From: Coprothermobacter sp.
GTDB lineage: Bacteria > Coprothermobacterota > Coprothermobacteria > Coprothermobacterales > Coprothermobacteraceae
Assembly: GCA_003476705.1 (NCBI GenBank)
Contig: DMVM01000042.1
Location: 1-13,821 of the forward strand
DNA: 13,821 nt
Direction: 5' to 3'
Shown: positions 1 through 6,378 of the stretch, one piece after another
Layout: each line of letters begins with the position of its first letter
Position numbering within the stretch: position 1 is the stretch's first letter
Translations under genes and position numbers: made by a program
The notes under the pieces: model-generated
Database searches by the model: none
What the model saw: only the letters and a program-made list of their open reading frames with translations
Told to the model about the DNA's origin: nothing

Positions 1-120
1 TATGCTCTTTGCACGGATAAAATCCTGAGAAAGTTTGTTTATGTCGTGGGTTATGCCCATTAATCTTAATGCCAGTTTTTGTTTCCAACTTACAATCGTT
101 TTAGCGCCTCCTAAACGCAT
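1..120 (-). CDS. Unidentified protein, N-terminal fragment (runs off left edge)
   Basis: An open minus-strand frame runs from an ATG at 120-118 to the window edge, giving 40 codons with no stop. The peptide starts MRLGGAKTIVSWKQKLALRL and continues with a basic, helix-prone stretch containing LMGITHDINKLSQDF. I do not recognise the family. The ATG has AAGGA (minus strand, 127-123) only about 3 bases upstream, which is a short spacing. A stronger GGAGG lies inside the frame at 111-107, with an in-frame ATT at 96-94 about 10 bases after it, so a later, non-standard start is possible. It is divergent from phoH with only 28 bases between the two starts, and a -10-like sequence for it overlaps that of phoH. 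A second minus-strand frame from TTG at 88 is also open to the edge, so the choice of frame is not certain. Confidence 0.45.
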   Translation of the reverse strand, partial: MRLGGAKTIVSWKQKLALRLMGITHDINKLSQDFIRAKSI

Positions 121-148
121 TTTTCCTTATGAAGTATAATATGCTAAG
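121..148. promoter_or_regulatory. Divergent promoter region with overlapping -10 boxes
   Basis: On the plus strand a perfect TATAAT lies at 135-140. A transcription start about 7 bases downstream would fall at or next to the phoH ATG at 149, leaving little or no 5' leader. On the minus strand the same bases read TATTAT (141-136) and TATACT (138-133), which would start a transcript near 126 for the gene leaving the left edge. I see no good -35 hexamer at 16-18 bases from either box and no TGn extension. The -10 match and the location between two divergent starts are observed; promoter activity is inferred. Confidence 0.5.
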
Positions 149-1108
149 ATGAGCATGAAGACCTACGAGCTAAAAGAAGAAGAGTGGACAGAATTCAGCC
201 CGTTTTTGACAGGATCTGAAGAACAGATTAAGCTAATGGAGCGATTTTTCAAAGTAAATGTGGTTTCCAGCCCAGAAGGAATTGCTGTAACGGCTGAAGA
301 TGAATCACGTATAAACGACTTTCTTGCTTTTTTGCGCAGTTTGTCAAACACACTTAGACGAGGAGAAACAATAAAAACGGAAGATCTCCAAAGGTTCTTG
401 AGCTCTTACAAAGAGTTTGGTCGGTTGGTTTTAGGAGATGTTATAACTCTAAATGCTCAGGGCAAGCCAGTAAGACCTAAAACCAGAGGTCAGGAAATTT
501 TTATCCAGGCAATGAGACAGAAGGACTTAGTGTTCGCGGTAGGTCCCGCTGGAACGGGTAAGACATTCTTGGCAGTGGCATACGGTGTAGCACTTCTAAA
601 GGAGAAAAGTGTCCAACGATTAGTTATCTCGCGTCCTATATTGGAGGCTGGTGAGAAAATTGGTTTCCTGCCTGGAGACATTTACCAAAAGGTTGATCCA
701 TTCTTCCGTCCATTGTACGATGCTCTATTTGATCTGTTGGGGCCAGAGAAAACGCAGCGTTACATAGAAAGAGGCATTATTGAAGTTGCTCCCTTAGCTT
801 ACATGCGTGGGCGCACTTTTGACAATGCTTTCATCATCTTGGATGAGGCACAGAACACGGGTAATGAACAGATGAAGATGTTGCTTACACGTATGGGCTT
901 GGGCTCAAAGATGGTAGTTACTGGCGACATAACGCAAATAGATTTGCCAAAGCCCAAAGAATCTGGATTGATAAGGGCTCTGGAGATCCTAAAAGGTTTT
1001 GAGGAGATTGCCATTGTTTACCTCAAAGAGAGTGACATTGTTAGGCATCGTCTGGTGCAAAAAATCGTGAAGGCTTATAAGGATTATGAAGAGCAAAATC
1101 AAGAGTAA
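149..1108 (+). CDS. phoH: PhoH family P-loop ATPase
   Basis: This is a PhoH/YbeZ-type cytoplasmic ATPase of 319 residues, close to the usual family length. Walker A is GPAGTGKT at residues 132-139 and Walker B is ILDEAQNT with D232 and E233. The conserved VISRPILEAGEKIGFLPGD and VTGDITQIDLP segments typical of PhoH are also present. The first ~110 residues form the variable N-terminal region. PhoH proteins are widely linked to YbeY and to RNA metabolism, and ybeY lies two genes downstream here; the exact role is unsettled in the family. The start could be ATG 149 or the in-frame ATG 155. Neither has a clear SD, and the TATAAT at 135-140 suggests a leaderless message starting at or close to 149. 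It is the first gene of the co-directional block and overlaps the next gene by 23 bases. Confidence 0.95.
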   Translation: MSMKTYELKEEEWTEFSPFLTGSEEQIKLMERFFKVNVVSSPEGIAVTAEDESRINDFLAFLRSLSNTLRRGETIKTEDLQRFLSSYKEFGRLVLGDVITLNAQGKPVRPKTRGQEIFIQAMRQKDLVFAVGPAGTGKTFLAVAYGVALLKEKSVQRLVISRPILEAGEKIGFLPGDIYQKVDPFFRPLYDALFDLLGPEKTQRYIERGIIEVAPLAYMRGRTFDNAFIILDEAQNTGNEQMKMLLTRMGLGSKMVVTGDITQIDLPKPKESGLIRALEILKGFEEIAIVYLKESDIVRHRLVQKIVKAYKDYEEQNQE

Positions 1109-2918
1109 TTTGGTTTTTATACTGTTCATCTTGGGTGCAGCCATATTATTTGTGGGGCTTTTGCCTTTGCGTGCTCCCATTAAAGACGGTAGATTCACTC
1201 GTTCTGTGGTGACGGACAGAAACTTGACCATAAGATTTGGAGACCAAATTCAAGGGACGCTTTTGGTTAGCGATGAAATGACGGTTAAGTCGTACGTAAA
1301 TACGTTATCTAAGTTAGGTGAACAGAATGCTGATCCCGAGCTGAGGCAGGGTTTGACTTCACTCAGTCAGTATGTAAAGGAAAAAGGAATTTACGAGACA
1401 GAGATACCCATTAGTGCAGATTGGGTTCAGAATACGCTTAATTTGAGTGCTGAAACTTCAAAGAAGCTGGCAACGTTGGTGTCGGGTATTGTAGTCAAGC
1501 CTACATGGGTGGAACGGCCTTTGGATGTAATCACTGCCATTACAACAGCTGAAAGCGTGGTTATTCCAGCTGGTACATTAGTGGCGCGTGATGGAGATGA
1601 AGTGGTAGAAGAGCAGGTCAGAGCACTAAGTTTGATGGGCTTGTGGATACCTGGCGAAGCATTTTACCCTGTTACGTACTGGATTTTCATCTTTCTCGTA
1701 CCAGCTGTCTGGCTCATAGTAACTTGGAGGAGCCAGATTTATAAGTCTTATTCACCTGTGTTTTATTTCTTCTATGGTGTACTGGGAGCGTTAATGTTCT
1801 TCTATGTCTACCGTTTTTCCAGCTTATTACTGGGGTTGCCGTTGTTTCTATTTGGTTTCCTGGTGCTTTCGCTAAAGATGGCAGAGAAAGGGCTTTGGTC
1901 CATGCTAATTCCCATGAGCGTCTTCTCATTCTTAGCTGTGCCCATGGCTGCTTACAACTGGGTTTCTTTAATACTGGTGGGTTTGCTGATTTATGGCTTG
2001 GGCAACAAATTTTTCCAATACGAAACCGTACTTACGGCTGCTGGTTTATCTGTACTATCTCTAGTCGGTTTGGAGATTCTGTGGTGTTTTGGTAGCGGGG
2101 TACAAAATCTAAGTTTGGTATGGAATGGTTTCACTTATACGGTGATGGGCTGTTTAGCGGTAGGTTTGCTACTTGTTGGAGCATTCTGGTGGGAGGAAAG
2201 AAAAGGATACCTTACTCCGCTCACCATAGTAAAGCTGAGCAACCTCAGACATCCGCTTCTGCAAAGGCTTGCCATTGAATCTCCTGGTAGTTATCACCAT
2301 TCCATGGTTTTAGCCCAGATGTGTGAAGAAGCTGCATCAGCCATTGGTGCTAACCGCATTTTGGGTCGCTTGGGAGCCATGTACCACGATATTGGTAAAA
2401 CTAAACAGCCACAGTATTTCATCGAGAATAATCCTGAAGCCAACGATTTGCATGAGAAGATGAGTCCCAGTCTGAGCATGCTCATACTTTTGTCTCATGT
2501 TAAGGAGGGGCTTGCTTTAGCTGAGCAGTACAAACTGCCATACAGTGTTAGAGAATTCATTGCTACTCATCATGGCACCAGCGTCGCCAGTTTCTTTTAT
2601 CACAAGGCGAAGACCAATGGTGCTGAAGTGTCTGAATCAGAATTTAGATACCCGGGGCCGTTACCTAAAAGTAAGGAAGCGTCCATACTTATGTTGGCCG
2701 ATGGTTGTGAGGCAGCAGTGCGTTCCTTAAGTGATAAGAACGAATCCACCATAAGATCCACGGTATCTTCCATAATCGACGCCAGATTAGAAGATGGACA
2801 ACTGGAGAATTCAGAGCTAAGTTGCAGAGATCTGACCATTATTGAAAACGTATTCGTGAGAGTGCTTTTGGGCCTTTATCATCCCCGGGTGCCATACCCA
2901 GGAGGTGCTGAAACGTGA
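1086..2918 (+). CDS. pgpH: 7TM-HD (HDIG) membrane phosphodiesterase, PgpH/YqfF type
   Basis: This is a membrane protein of the 7TMR-HDED family, whose characterised members hydrolyse cyclic di-AMP. A basic N-terminus and one membrane helix (about residues 8-26) are followed by an extracellular domain to about residue 196, a multi-helix membrane region (about 197-370) and a cytoplasmic HD domain (about 385-600). HD-domain residues visible are H404/H405 (SYHHS), H434-D435 in YHDIGK, H471 in SHVKEG, H495-H496 in HHGTS and D539 in MLADGCEAA, so the metal site looks complete. At 610 residues it is about 100 shorter than Bacillus YqfF (711), and the loss lies in the extracellular part. The ATG overlaps the end of phoH; AAGGA at 1079-1083 is only 2 bases away, so translation probably depends on coupling. 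The position between phoH and ybeY is the classical one for this family. Confidence 0.92.
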   Translation: MKSKIKSNLVFILFILGAAILFVGLLPLRAPIKDGRFTRSVVTDRNLTIRFGDQIQGTLLVSDEMTVKSYVNTLSKLGEQNADPELRQGLTSLSQYVKEKGIYETEIPISADWVQNTLNLSAETSKKLATLVSGIVVKPTWVERPLDVITAITTAESVVIPAGTLVARDGDEVVEEQVRALSLMGLWIPGEAFYPVTYWIFIFLVPAVWLIVTWRSQIYKSYSPVFYFFYGVLGALMFFYVYRFSSLLLGLPLFLFGFLVLSLKMAEKGLWSMLIPMSVFSFLAVPMAAYNWVSLILVGLLIYGLGNKFFQYETVLTAAGLSVLSLVGLEILWCFGSGVQNLSLVWNGFTYTVMGCLAVGLLLVGAFWWEERKGYLTPLTIVKLSNLRHPLLQRLAIESPGSYHHSMVLAQMCEEAASAIGANRILGRLGAMYHDIGKTKQPQYFIENNPEANDLHEKMSPSLSMLILLSHVKEGLALAEQYKLPYSVREFIATHHGTSVASFFYHKAKTNGAEVSESEFRYPGPLPKSKEASILMLADGCEAAVRSLSDKNESTIRSTVSSIIDARLEDGQLENSELSCRDLTIIENVFVRVLLGLYHPRVPYPGGAET

Positions 2919-3361
2919 TTGATGTGGGTAAAGAAGTTCCCGTTCCAAGAGGAGCTATTAAGCTCACTAAAAACACTCTGAAATTTCTCTTTTCGAAATT
3001 CGGCTTGGAAAGTAAAGATGTTTCTGTGTATTTTTGCAATGAGAGAACCATTATCGACTTAAACACACAGTACAGATTTAATGAAGAGCCCACTGATGTC
3101 TTGTCTTTTACTGGGGAAGGTGACTTCTTAGGAGAAATCATAATGTGTGTACCAGTGGCACTAAGGCAAGCCGAAGAAAGTGGTGTGGACTGGCAGGTGG
3201 AGTTTGCCATGCTCATTGTTCACAGTTTTCTGCATTTGTTAGGGTACGATGATGAAACTGAAGAGGGATTTGCTGAAATGGTGGAAGTTCAAAATAAATT
3301 GCTAAAAGAGTTGGGTTATGAAGAATCTTCGATTGGCAGACTCATTCCGAATAGCCGTTAA
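2915..3361 (+). CDS. ybeY: YbeY endoribonuclease / rRNA maturation factor, variant metal site
   Basis: This is a UPF0054/YbeY family protein of 148 residues, a metal-dependent RNase involved in 16S rRNA 3'-end maturation and 70S quality control. The family signature is visible: QYRFNEEPTDVLSF, then GDFLGEI, then the metal motif at residues 103-113. That motif reads HSFLHLLGYDD, with H103 and H107 in place but D113 where the family normally has the third histidine. The codons are CAC, CAT and GAT. The start is GTG 2915, overlapping the upstream TGA by three bases (2916-2918), with GGAGG at 2901-2905 nine bases upstream. The next gene, dgkA, begins inside its last 44 bases, an order shared with many Firmicutes. 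Confidence 0.93.
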   Translation: MIDVGKEVPVPRGAIKLTKNTLKFLFSKFGLESKDVSVYFCNERTIIDLNTQYRFNEEPTDVLSFTGEGDFLGEIIMCVPVALRQAEESGVDWQVEFAMLIVHSFLHLLGYDDETEEGFAEMVEVQNKLLKELGYEESSIGRLIPNSR

Positions 3362-3767
3362 AGGTCTTAAGAACGCTTTCTTGCGCGAGTACCACATTCG
3401 AGTGGCTTTTTTCTTGGTGCTTGCTTTGTTTCTGTATAGTCTGGTGCTTGGACTGACACTTCGCGAGTGGCTTGTTCTTGTGACGTTTTCTTCATTGGTG
3501 GTGTGTTTGGAAATGGTTAACAGTGCTTTGGAAAAACTGGCTGACGCTGTCCATCCTGATTGGAGTGAACAGGTCGGGTTTGCCAAAGATTTAGCAGCGG
3601 GCGCTGTTCTGGTTAGTATTGGAGCTGCTGCGGCTGCTGGACTGCCTGTTTTTGTTTTGGCTTTTAGCAGGCGTTTTTCTGTTTCATGGACTTATTCTCT
3701 TTTTGTTAACTTGGGTTTACTTGTTCTCGGTATAGTATTACTGTTTGTCTGGGATTTTAGGAGGTAA
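3318..3767 (+). CDS. dgkA: Diacylglycerol / undecaprenol kinase, DgkA family
   Basis: This small integral membrane kinase belongs to the prokaryotic DAGK family; Gram-positive members mainly phosphorylate undecaprenol for lipid-carrier recycling. The signature EMVNSALEKLAD (E65, N68, E72) is followed by GFAKDLAAGAVLV (K90, D91). Hydrophobic helices are at about 29-48, 50-70 and 93-117. A fourth, at about 125-146, lies beyond the usual three-helix core, which fits the 149-residue length against about 120-135 for most members. The N-terminus MKNLRLADSFR matches the family's amphipathic start, which supports ATG 3318 even though it overlaps ybeY by 44 bases. An AAAAGAG sequence lies about 7 bases before it, a modest SD; TTG 3333 is a less likely alternative. 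Confidence 0.9.
   Translation: MKNLRLADSFRIAVKGLKNAFLREYHIRVAFFLVLALFLYSLVLGLTLREWLVLVTFSSLVVCLEMVNSALEKLADAVHPDWSEQVGFAKDLAAGAVLVSIGAAAAAGLPVFVLAFSRRFSVSWTYSLFVNLGLLVLGIVLLFVWDFRR
3759..3765 (+). promoter_or_regulatory. Ribosome binding site deciding the cdd start
   Basis: AGGAGGT at 3759-3765 lies inside the last codons of dgkA and touches its TAA stop. It is 6 bases before GTG 3771 and 12 before ATG 3777, so GTG 3771 is the better supported start for cdd. The ATG at 3769 is out of frame and meets a stop after three codons. Confidence 0.65.
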
Positions 3768-3770
3768 GAT

Positions 3771-4190
3771 GTGCATATGACGAATGAAGAATTACTTAGG
3801 AAGTATGATGACTTAATCAGTGCGGCTAAGTCTGCTAGAAAGAATGCTGTGGCGCCTTTTTCCAGTTTCAGGGTGGGCGCTGCTTTGCTTGCGAAAAGCG
3901 GCAAGGTTTACTTGGGAGCCAACATGGAACCAGGCGTGATGAATTTGGGGCTTTGTGCTGAAAGAACTGCTCTGTTTAGCGCCCTGGCTCAAGGCGAGAG
4001 AGAGTTTGAAGCTATCGCGGTGTATGCTGGAACTGAGCAGCCTGGTTATCCCTGTGGCGGCTGCCGACAGGTGTTTTCAGATTTGGCGCCCAATGTTTTG
4101 TGGCTCTTAGTTGGGGATAAAGAGGTTAAAATAGAGACACTGGAAAGCATGTTACCTAATCGTTTCGTTTTAGAAGACCTTAGGAGGTGA
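3771..4190 (+). CDS. cdd: Cytidine deaminase
   Basis: This enzyme converts cytidine and deoxycytidine to uridine and deoxyuridine with release of ammonia, in pyrimidine salvage. At 139 residues it is the small homotetrameric type. The zinc site is complete: C62-A-E64 with E64 as proton shuttle, and PCGGC with C95 and C98. The substrate loop keeps N51 and E53 (GANME), but the usual NASYG stretch after it is replaced by PGVMNLG. The start is GTG 3771, three bases after the dgkA stop. The TGA stop (4188-4190) lies within the SD of era, so the two are coupled. cdd sits between dgkA and era in Bacillus as well, which supports the assignment. Confidence 0.95.
   Translation: MHMTNEELLRKYDDLISAAKSARKNAVAPFSSFRVGAALLAKSGKVYLGANMEPGVMNLGLCAERTALFSALAQGEREFEAIAVYAGTEQPGYPCGGCRQVFSDLAPNVLWLLVGDKEVKIETLESMLPNRFVLEDLRR
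4181..4187 (+). promoter_or_regulatory. Ribosome binding site deciding the era start
   Basis: TAGGAGG at 4181-4187 runs into the cdd stop codon. A GTG at 4187 is in the era frame but its first base is the last base of this site, so a ribosome bound here cannot use it. The in-frame TTG at 4196 lies 8 bases downstream, which is ideal spacing; TTG 4196 is therefore taken as the start. Confidence 0.8.
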
Positions 4191-4195
4191 GTACC

Positions 4196-5086
4196 TTGTC
4201 CAAATCGGGCATAGTAAGCCTGGTAGGGCGACCCAGCGTGGGTAAGTCCACATTAATAAACAACTTAGTGAAACAAAAGGTTTCCATTATAACGCCTCGT
4301 GCTCAAACTACTCGGCGTCCCGTTAGGGCCATTTTAAATACTGGAGACGGATCCCAAATAGTGTTTGTGGATCTCCCTGGCGCCAAGAAGCCTTATGACG
4401 CGCTAGGAGAGTATTTGCTTGATTCCGTCTGGAGGAATGTTGGCGATTCGGATTTAGCTCTTTTTGTAGTAGATGGTTCATCTGTGCCGCCAGGACCCGG
4501 AGATATTTTCGTGGCGCGAAATCTGATGAAAACAGGTGTTCCCGCGCTGCTGGTTATGAACAAATCGGATTTGATTTCCAATGAACAAGTGGAAGAGCGC
4601 TTGAGAATGTTCGAGTCATTAGGTGATTTTGTAGGATCAGTGGCCATATCCGCACTAAATGGAAGTAACTTGGATAGGTTGGTCAATCTTGTCCTGGATC
4701 ATTTAGATGAGGGGCCGCAGTTCTATCCTGAGGGTATGCAAACGGATCAGTCTTTGGAACAATTCATTGGCGAAATAATACGTGAAAAGATTATGCACTT
4801 GACATCAGATGAACTGCCTTACGCCGTAGAATCTCAGGTGGACTTCTTAGATGAGCAGGAAGACATCATACGCATAAATGCGACCATTTATGTGGAAAGG
4901 GAATCTCAGAAGCCCATCATCATTGGTGCCAACGGACAGATGATAAAGCAAATAGGTACCCTGGCAAGAAAAGAGCTGGAGGCCGTGCTCGGGAAGCATG
5001 TGTTTTTGGGGCTCTGGGTAAAGGTAAAAGAGAATTGGCGCGACAATAAGGAAGCACTTTATTACTTCGGCTACCATGTGGAATAA
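4196..5086 (+). CDS. era: GTPase Era
   Basis: Era is an essential GTPase that binds the 3' end of 16S rRNA and acts in 30S subunit assembly. With the TTG start at 4196 the protein has 296 residues, normal for Era. G1 is GRPSVGKST (residues 11-19), the effector region is TPRAQTTR, G3 is DLPG at 59-62, G4 is NKSD at 122-125, and G5 is ISALNG. A C-terminal KH domain follows, with GANG at 244-247 in the GxxG position and the KVKENWRDN tail. G3 is usually DTPG in Era; here Leu replaces Thr. The 3' end overlaps nfi by 11 bases. Era together with ybeY in one operon fits their shared work on 16S rRNA. Confidence 0.95.
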   Translation: MSKSGIVSLVGRPSVGKSTLINNLVKQKVSIITPRAQTTRRPVRAILNTGDGSQIVFVDLPGAKKPYDALGEYLLDSVWRNVGDSDLALFVVDGSSVPPGPGDIFVARNLMKTGVPALLVMNKSDLISNEQVEERLRMFESLGDFVGSVAISALNGSNLDRLVNLVLDHLDEGPQFYPEGMQTDQSLEQFIGEIIREKIMHLTSDELPYAVESQVDFLDEQEDIIRINATIYVERESQKPIIIGANGQMIKQIGTLARKELEAVLGKHVFLGLWVKVKENWRDNKEALYYFGYHVE

Positions 5087-5741
5087 AGAGTGTTTTCAAA
5101 AAGCTCAGTCGGCGCTGAGATCTATTAAGGAAGATTTCTCACTAAATCAATGTGTCCGCACTGTGGCTGCTTTCGACGTTTCTTTCCAAGCAGGGCTCGG
5201 TGTGGGCGTGGTGGCGCTTTTTAACTACCAGAGTGTGGAACTCATGGAATGCGAAACCGTGGTAAAAGAACCTTATGTCCCGTATGTGCCCACCTATTTG
5301 GCTTTTAGGGAGATGCCTTACATTTTGGCGCTTTATAAGAAGTTGCAGGAGGAACCTGATCTGTTGCTCATTGACGGCCATGGTAAGAGTCATCCGAGAG
5401 GCATGGGCATTGCCACTCAGGCAGGGCTTTCTTTGAGAAAGCCTTCAATTGGGGTAGCAAAGCGCTTGCTTTTTGGTGATTTAGTAAAAACCGCTGATGG
5501 TAGTTCTCTGGTGGTTCATCCTGAAACAAAGGAACCGTTAGCCGTCGCCTATAAAGAGAAACCACGTTTCAAGCCGGTTTTTATTTCCGTGGGAGCAGGT
5601 ATGTCCAACTTGAGTGAAGCTGTGAGCCTGGTTCTACCTCTTTTTAAAGGCCATAGGGAACCTGAGCCACTCAGGTACGTGCACAATGTGTCTCTTCAGG
5701 AAGGAAGGAGGATGCGTGATGGAGTACAACAGGTTAATTGA
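5076..5741 (+). CDS. nfi: Endonuclease V (deoxyinosine 3' endonuclease)
   Basis: Endonuclease V cuts DNA one nucleotide 3' of deoxyinosine, the product of adenine deamination. The 221 residues match the family length (Thermotoga maritima 225). Catalytic acids are D34 (AAFDVSF), E79 (YLAFREMP) and D100 (LIDGHGKSHPR). The wedge motif is PYVPT at 69-73, the lysine is in GVAKRLLFG, and the C-terminal histidine is H203 (LRYVHNV), corresponding to T. maritima H214. Two otherwise common histidines are changed: the SH of the GIASH segment reads TQ, and the PGH/TGH segment reads VGA. The ATG overlaps the end of era by 11 bases and has no clear SD, so coupling is likely. The gene is not part of the usual Bacillus era-recO junction and adds a DNA repair function here. 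Confidence 0.93.
   Translation: MWNKECFQKAQSALRSIKEDFSLNQCVRTVAAFDVSFQAGLGVGVVALFNYQSVELMECETVVKEPYVPYVPTYLAFREMPYILALYKKLQEEPDLLLIDGHGKSHPRGMGIATQAGLSLRKPSIGVAKRLLFGDLVKTADGSSLVVHPETKEPLAVAYKEKPRFKPVFISVGAGMSNLSEAVSLVLPLFKGHREPEPLRYVHNVSLQEGRRMRDGVQQVN
5705..5711 (+). promoter_or_regulatory. Ribosome binding site deciding the deoC start
   Basis: AAGGAGG at 5705-5711, inside the end of nfi, lies 7 bases before ATG 5719 and 4 before the in-frame GTG 5716. The spacing and the family N-terminus favour ATG 5719. An upstream in-frame ATG at 5686 would add 11 residues that do not match DeoC. Confidence 0.75.
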
Positions 5742-6378
5742 TCACACGCTGCTAAAAGCAGATGCTACGGTGGAGCAAATAGAGAAACTCTGCAAGGAAG
5801 CTTTGCAGTACAACTTCTTCTCTGTGTGTGTGAATTCGGCTTTCGTACCTTTGGCTAAGAGCTTTTTGGAAGGATCAGATGTGAAAGTGGCAACCACCAT
5901 AGGCTTTCCATTGGGAGCTTCTGCCACTGCTGTAAAGGCTTTTGAAGTGGAGCAGGCCCTAAAAGAGGGTGCCGATGAATTCGACATGGTCATCAATGTG
6001 GGTTGGCTGAAAAGTAAGCTTTACAGGCTGGTGCATGAAGACATAACTGAGGTGGTGAAGGCTGCTGGAGGGAAAGTGGTGAAAGTCATCATCGAAACTT
6101 GTTATTTGACTGACGACGAGAAGAAGATTGCTTCCAGCATTGCTGCTGCGGCAGGGGCTCATTACGTGAAGACATCTACAGGTTTTGGTACAGGCGGTGC
6201 CACAGTTGAGGATGTTCAACTCATTAGGTCAGTAGTAGGTTCCAATATTGGTGTGAAAGCTTCAGGTGGAATAAGGGATGCTGCAACCTTGAAGGCCATG
6301 GTGGATGCTGGAGCTAACCGCATTGGAGCTAGTGCCAGCGTTAAAATCATGGAGGAGCTGCGTATTGAGAGAAATTGA
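5719..6378 (+). CDS. deoC: Deoxyribose-phosphate aldolase
   Basis: DeoC is a class I aldolase that splits 2-deoxyribose 5-phosphate into acetaldehyde and glyceraldehyde 3-phosphate, the last step of deoxynucleoside catabolism. From ATG 5719 the protein has 219 residues, the normal bacterial length. The N-terminus NRLIDHTLLKADAT is characteristic. The Schiff-base lysine is K151 in HYVKTSTGF, the second active-site lysine is K180 in VKASGGIRD, and the aspartate lies in DMVINVGW. The 5' end overlaps nfi by 23 bases and the 3' end overlaps recO by 14. With cdd upstream it gives the block two enzymes of (deoxy)nucleoside breakdown. No phosphorylase or phosphopentomutase gene is visible nearby. Confidence 0.96.
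   Translation: MEYNRLIDHTLLKADATVEQIEKLCKEALQYNFFSVCVNSAFVPLAKSFLEGSDVKVATTIGFPLGASATAVKAFEVEQALKEGADEFDMVINVGWLKSKLYRLVHEDITEVVKAAGGKVVKVIIETCYLTDDEKKIASSIAAAAGAHYVKTSTGFGTGGATVEDVQLIRSVVGSNIGVKASGGIRDAATLKAMVDAGANRIGASASVKIMEELRIERN
6351..6357 (+). promoter_or_regulatory. Ribosome binding site deciding the recO start
   Basis: GGAGGAG at 6351-6357 inside the end of deoC lies 7-9 bases before TTG 6365, which is in frame with recO. Starting there removes a 20-residue extension (from ATG 6305) that is encoded entirely inside deoC and has no resemblance to RecO. Confidence 0.75.

Noticed and set aside
2839..3216. A 125-codon minus-strand open frame across the pgpH-ybeY junction
   Set aside because: It covers the coupled stop/start of two well-identified genes and has no protein-family resemblance.
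5686..5718. Upstream ATG extension of deoC
   Set aside because: It precedes the SD at 5705-5711, lies in nfi, and adds residues that do not match DeoC N-termini.
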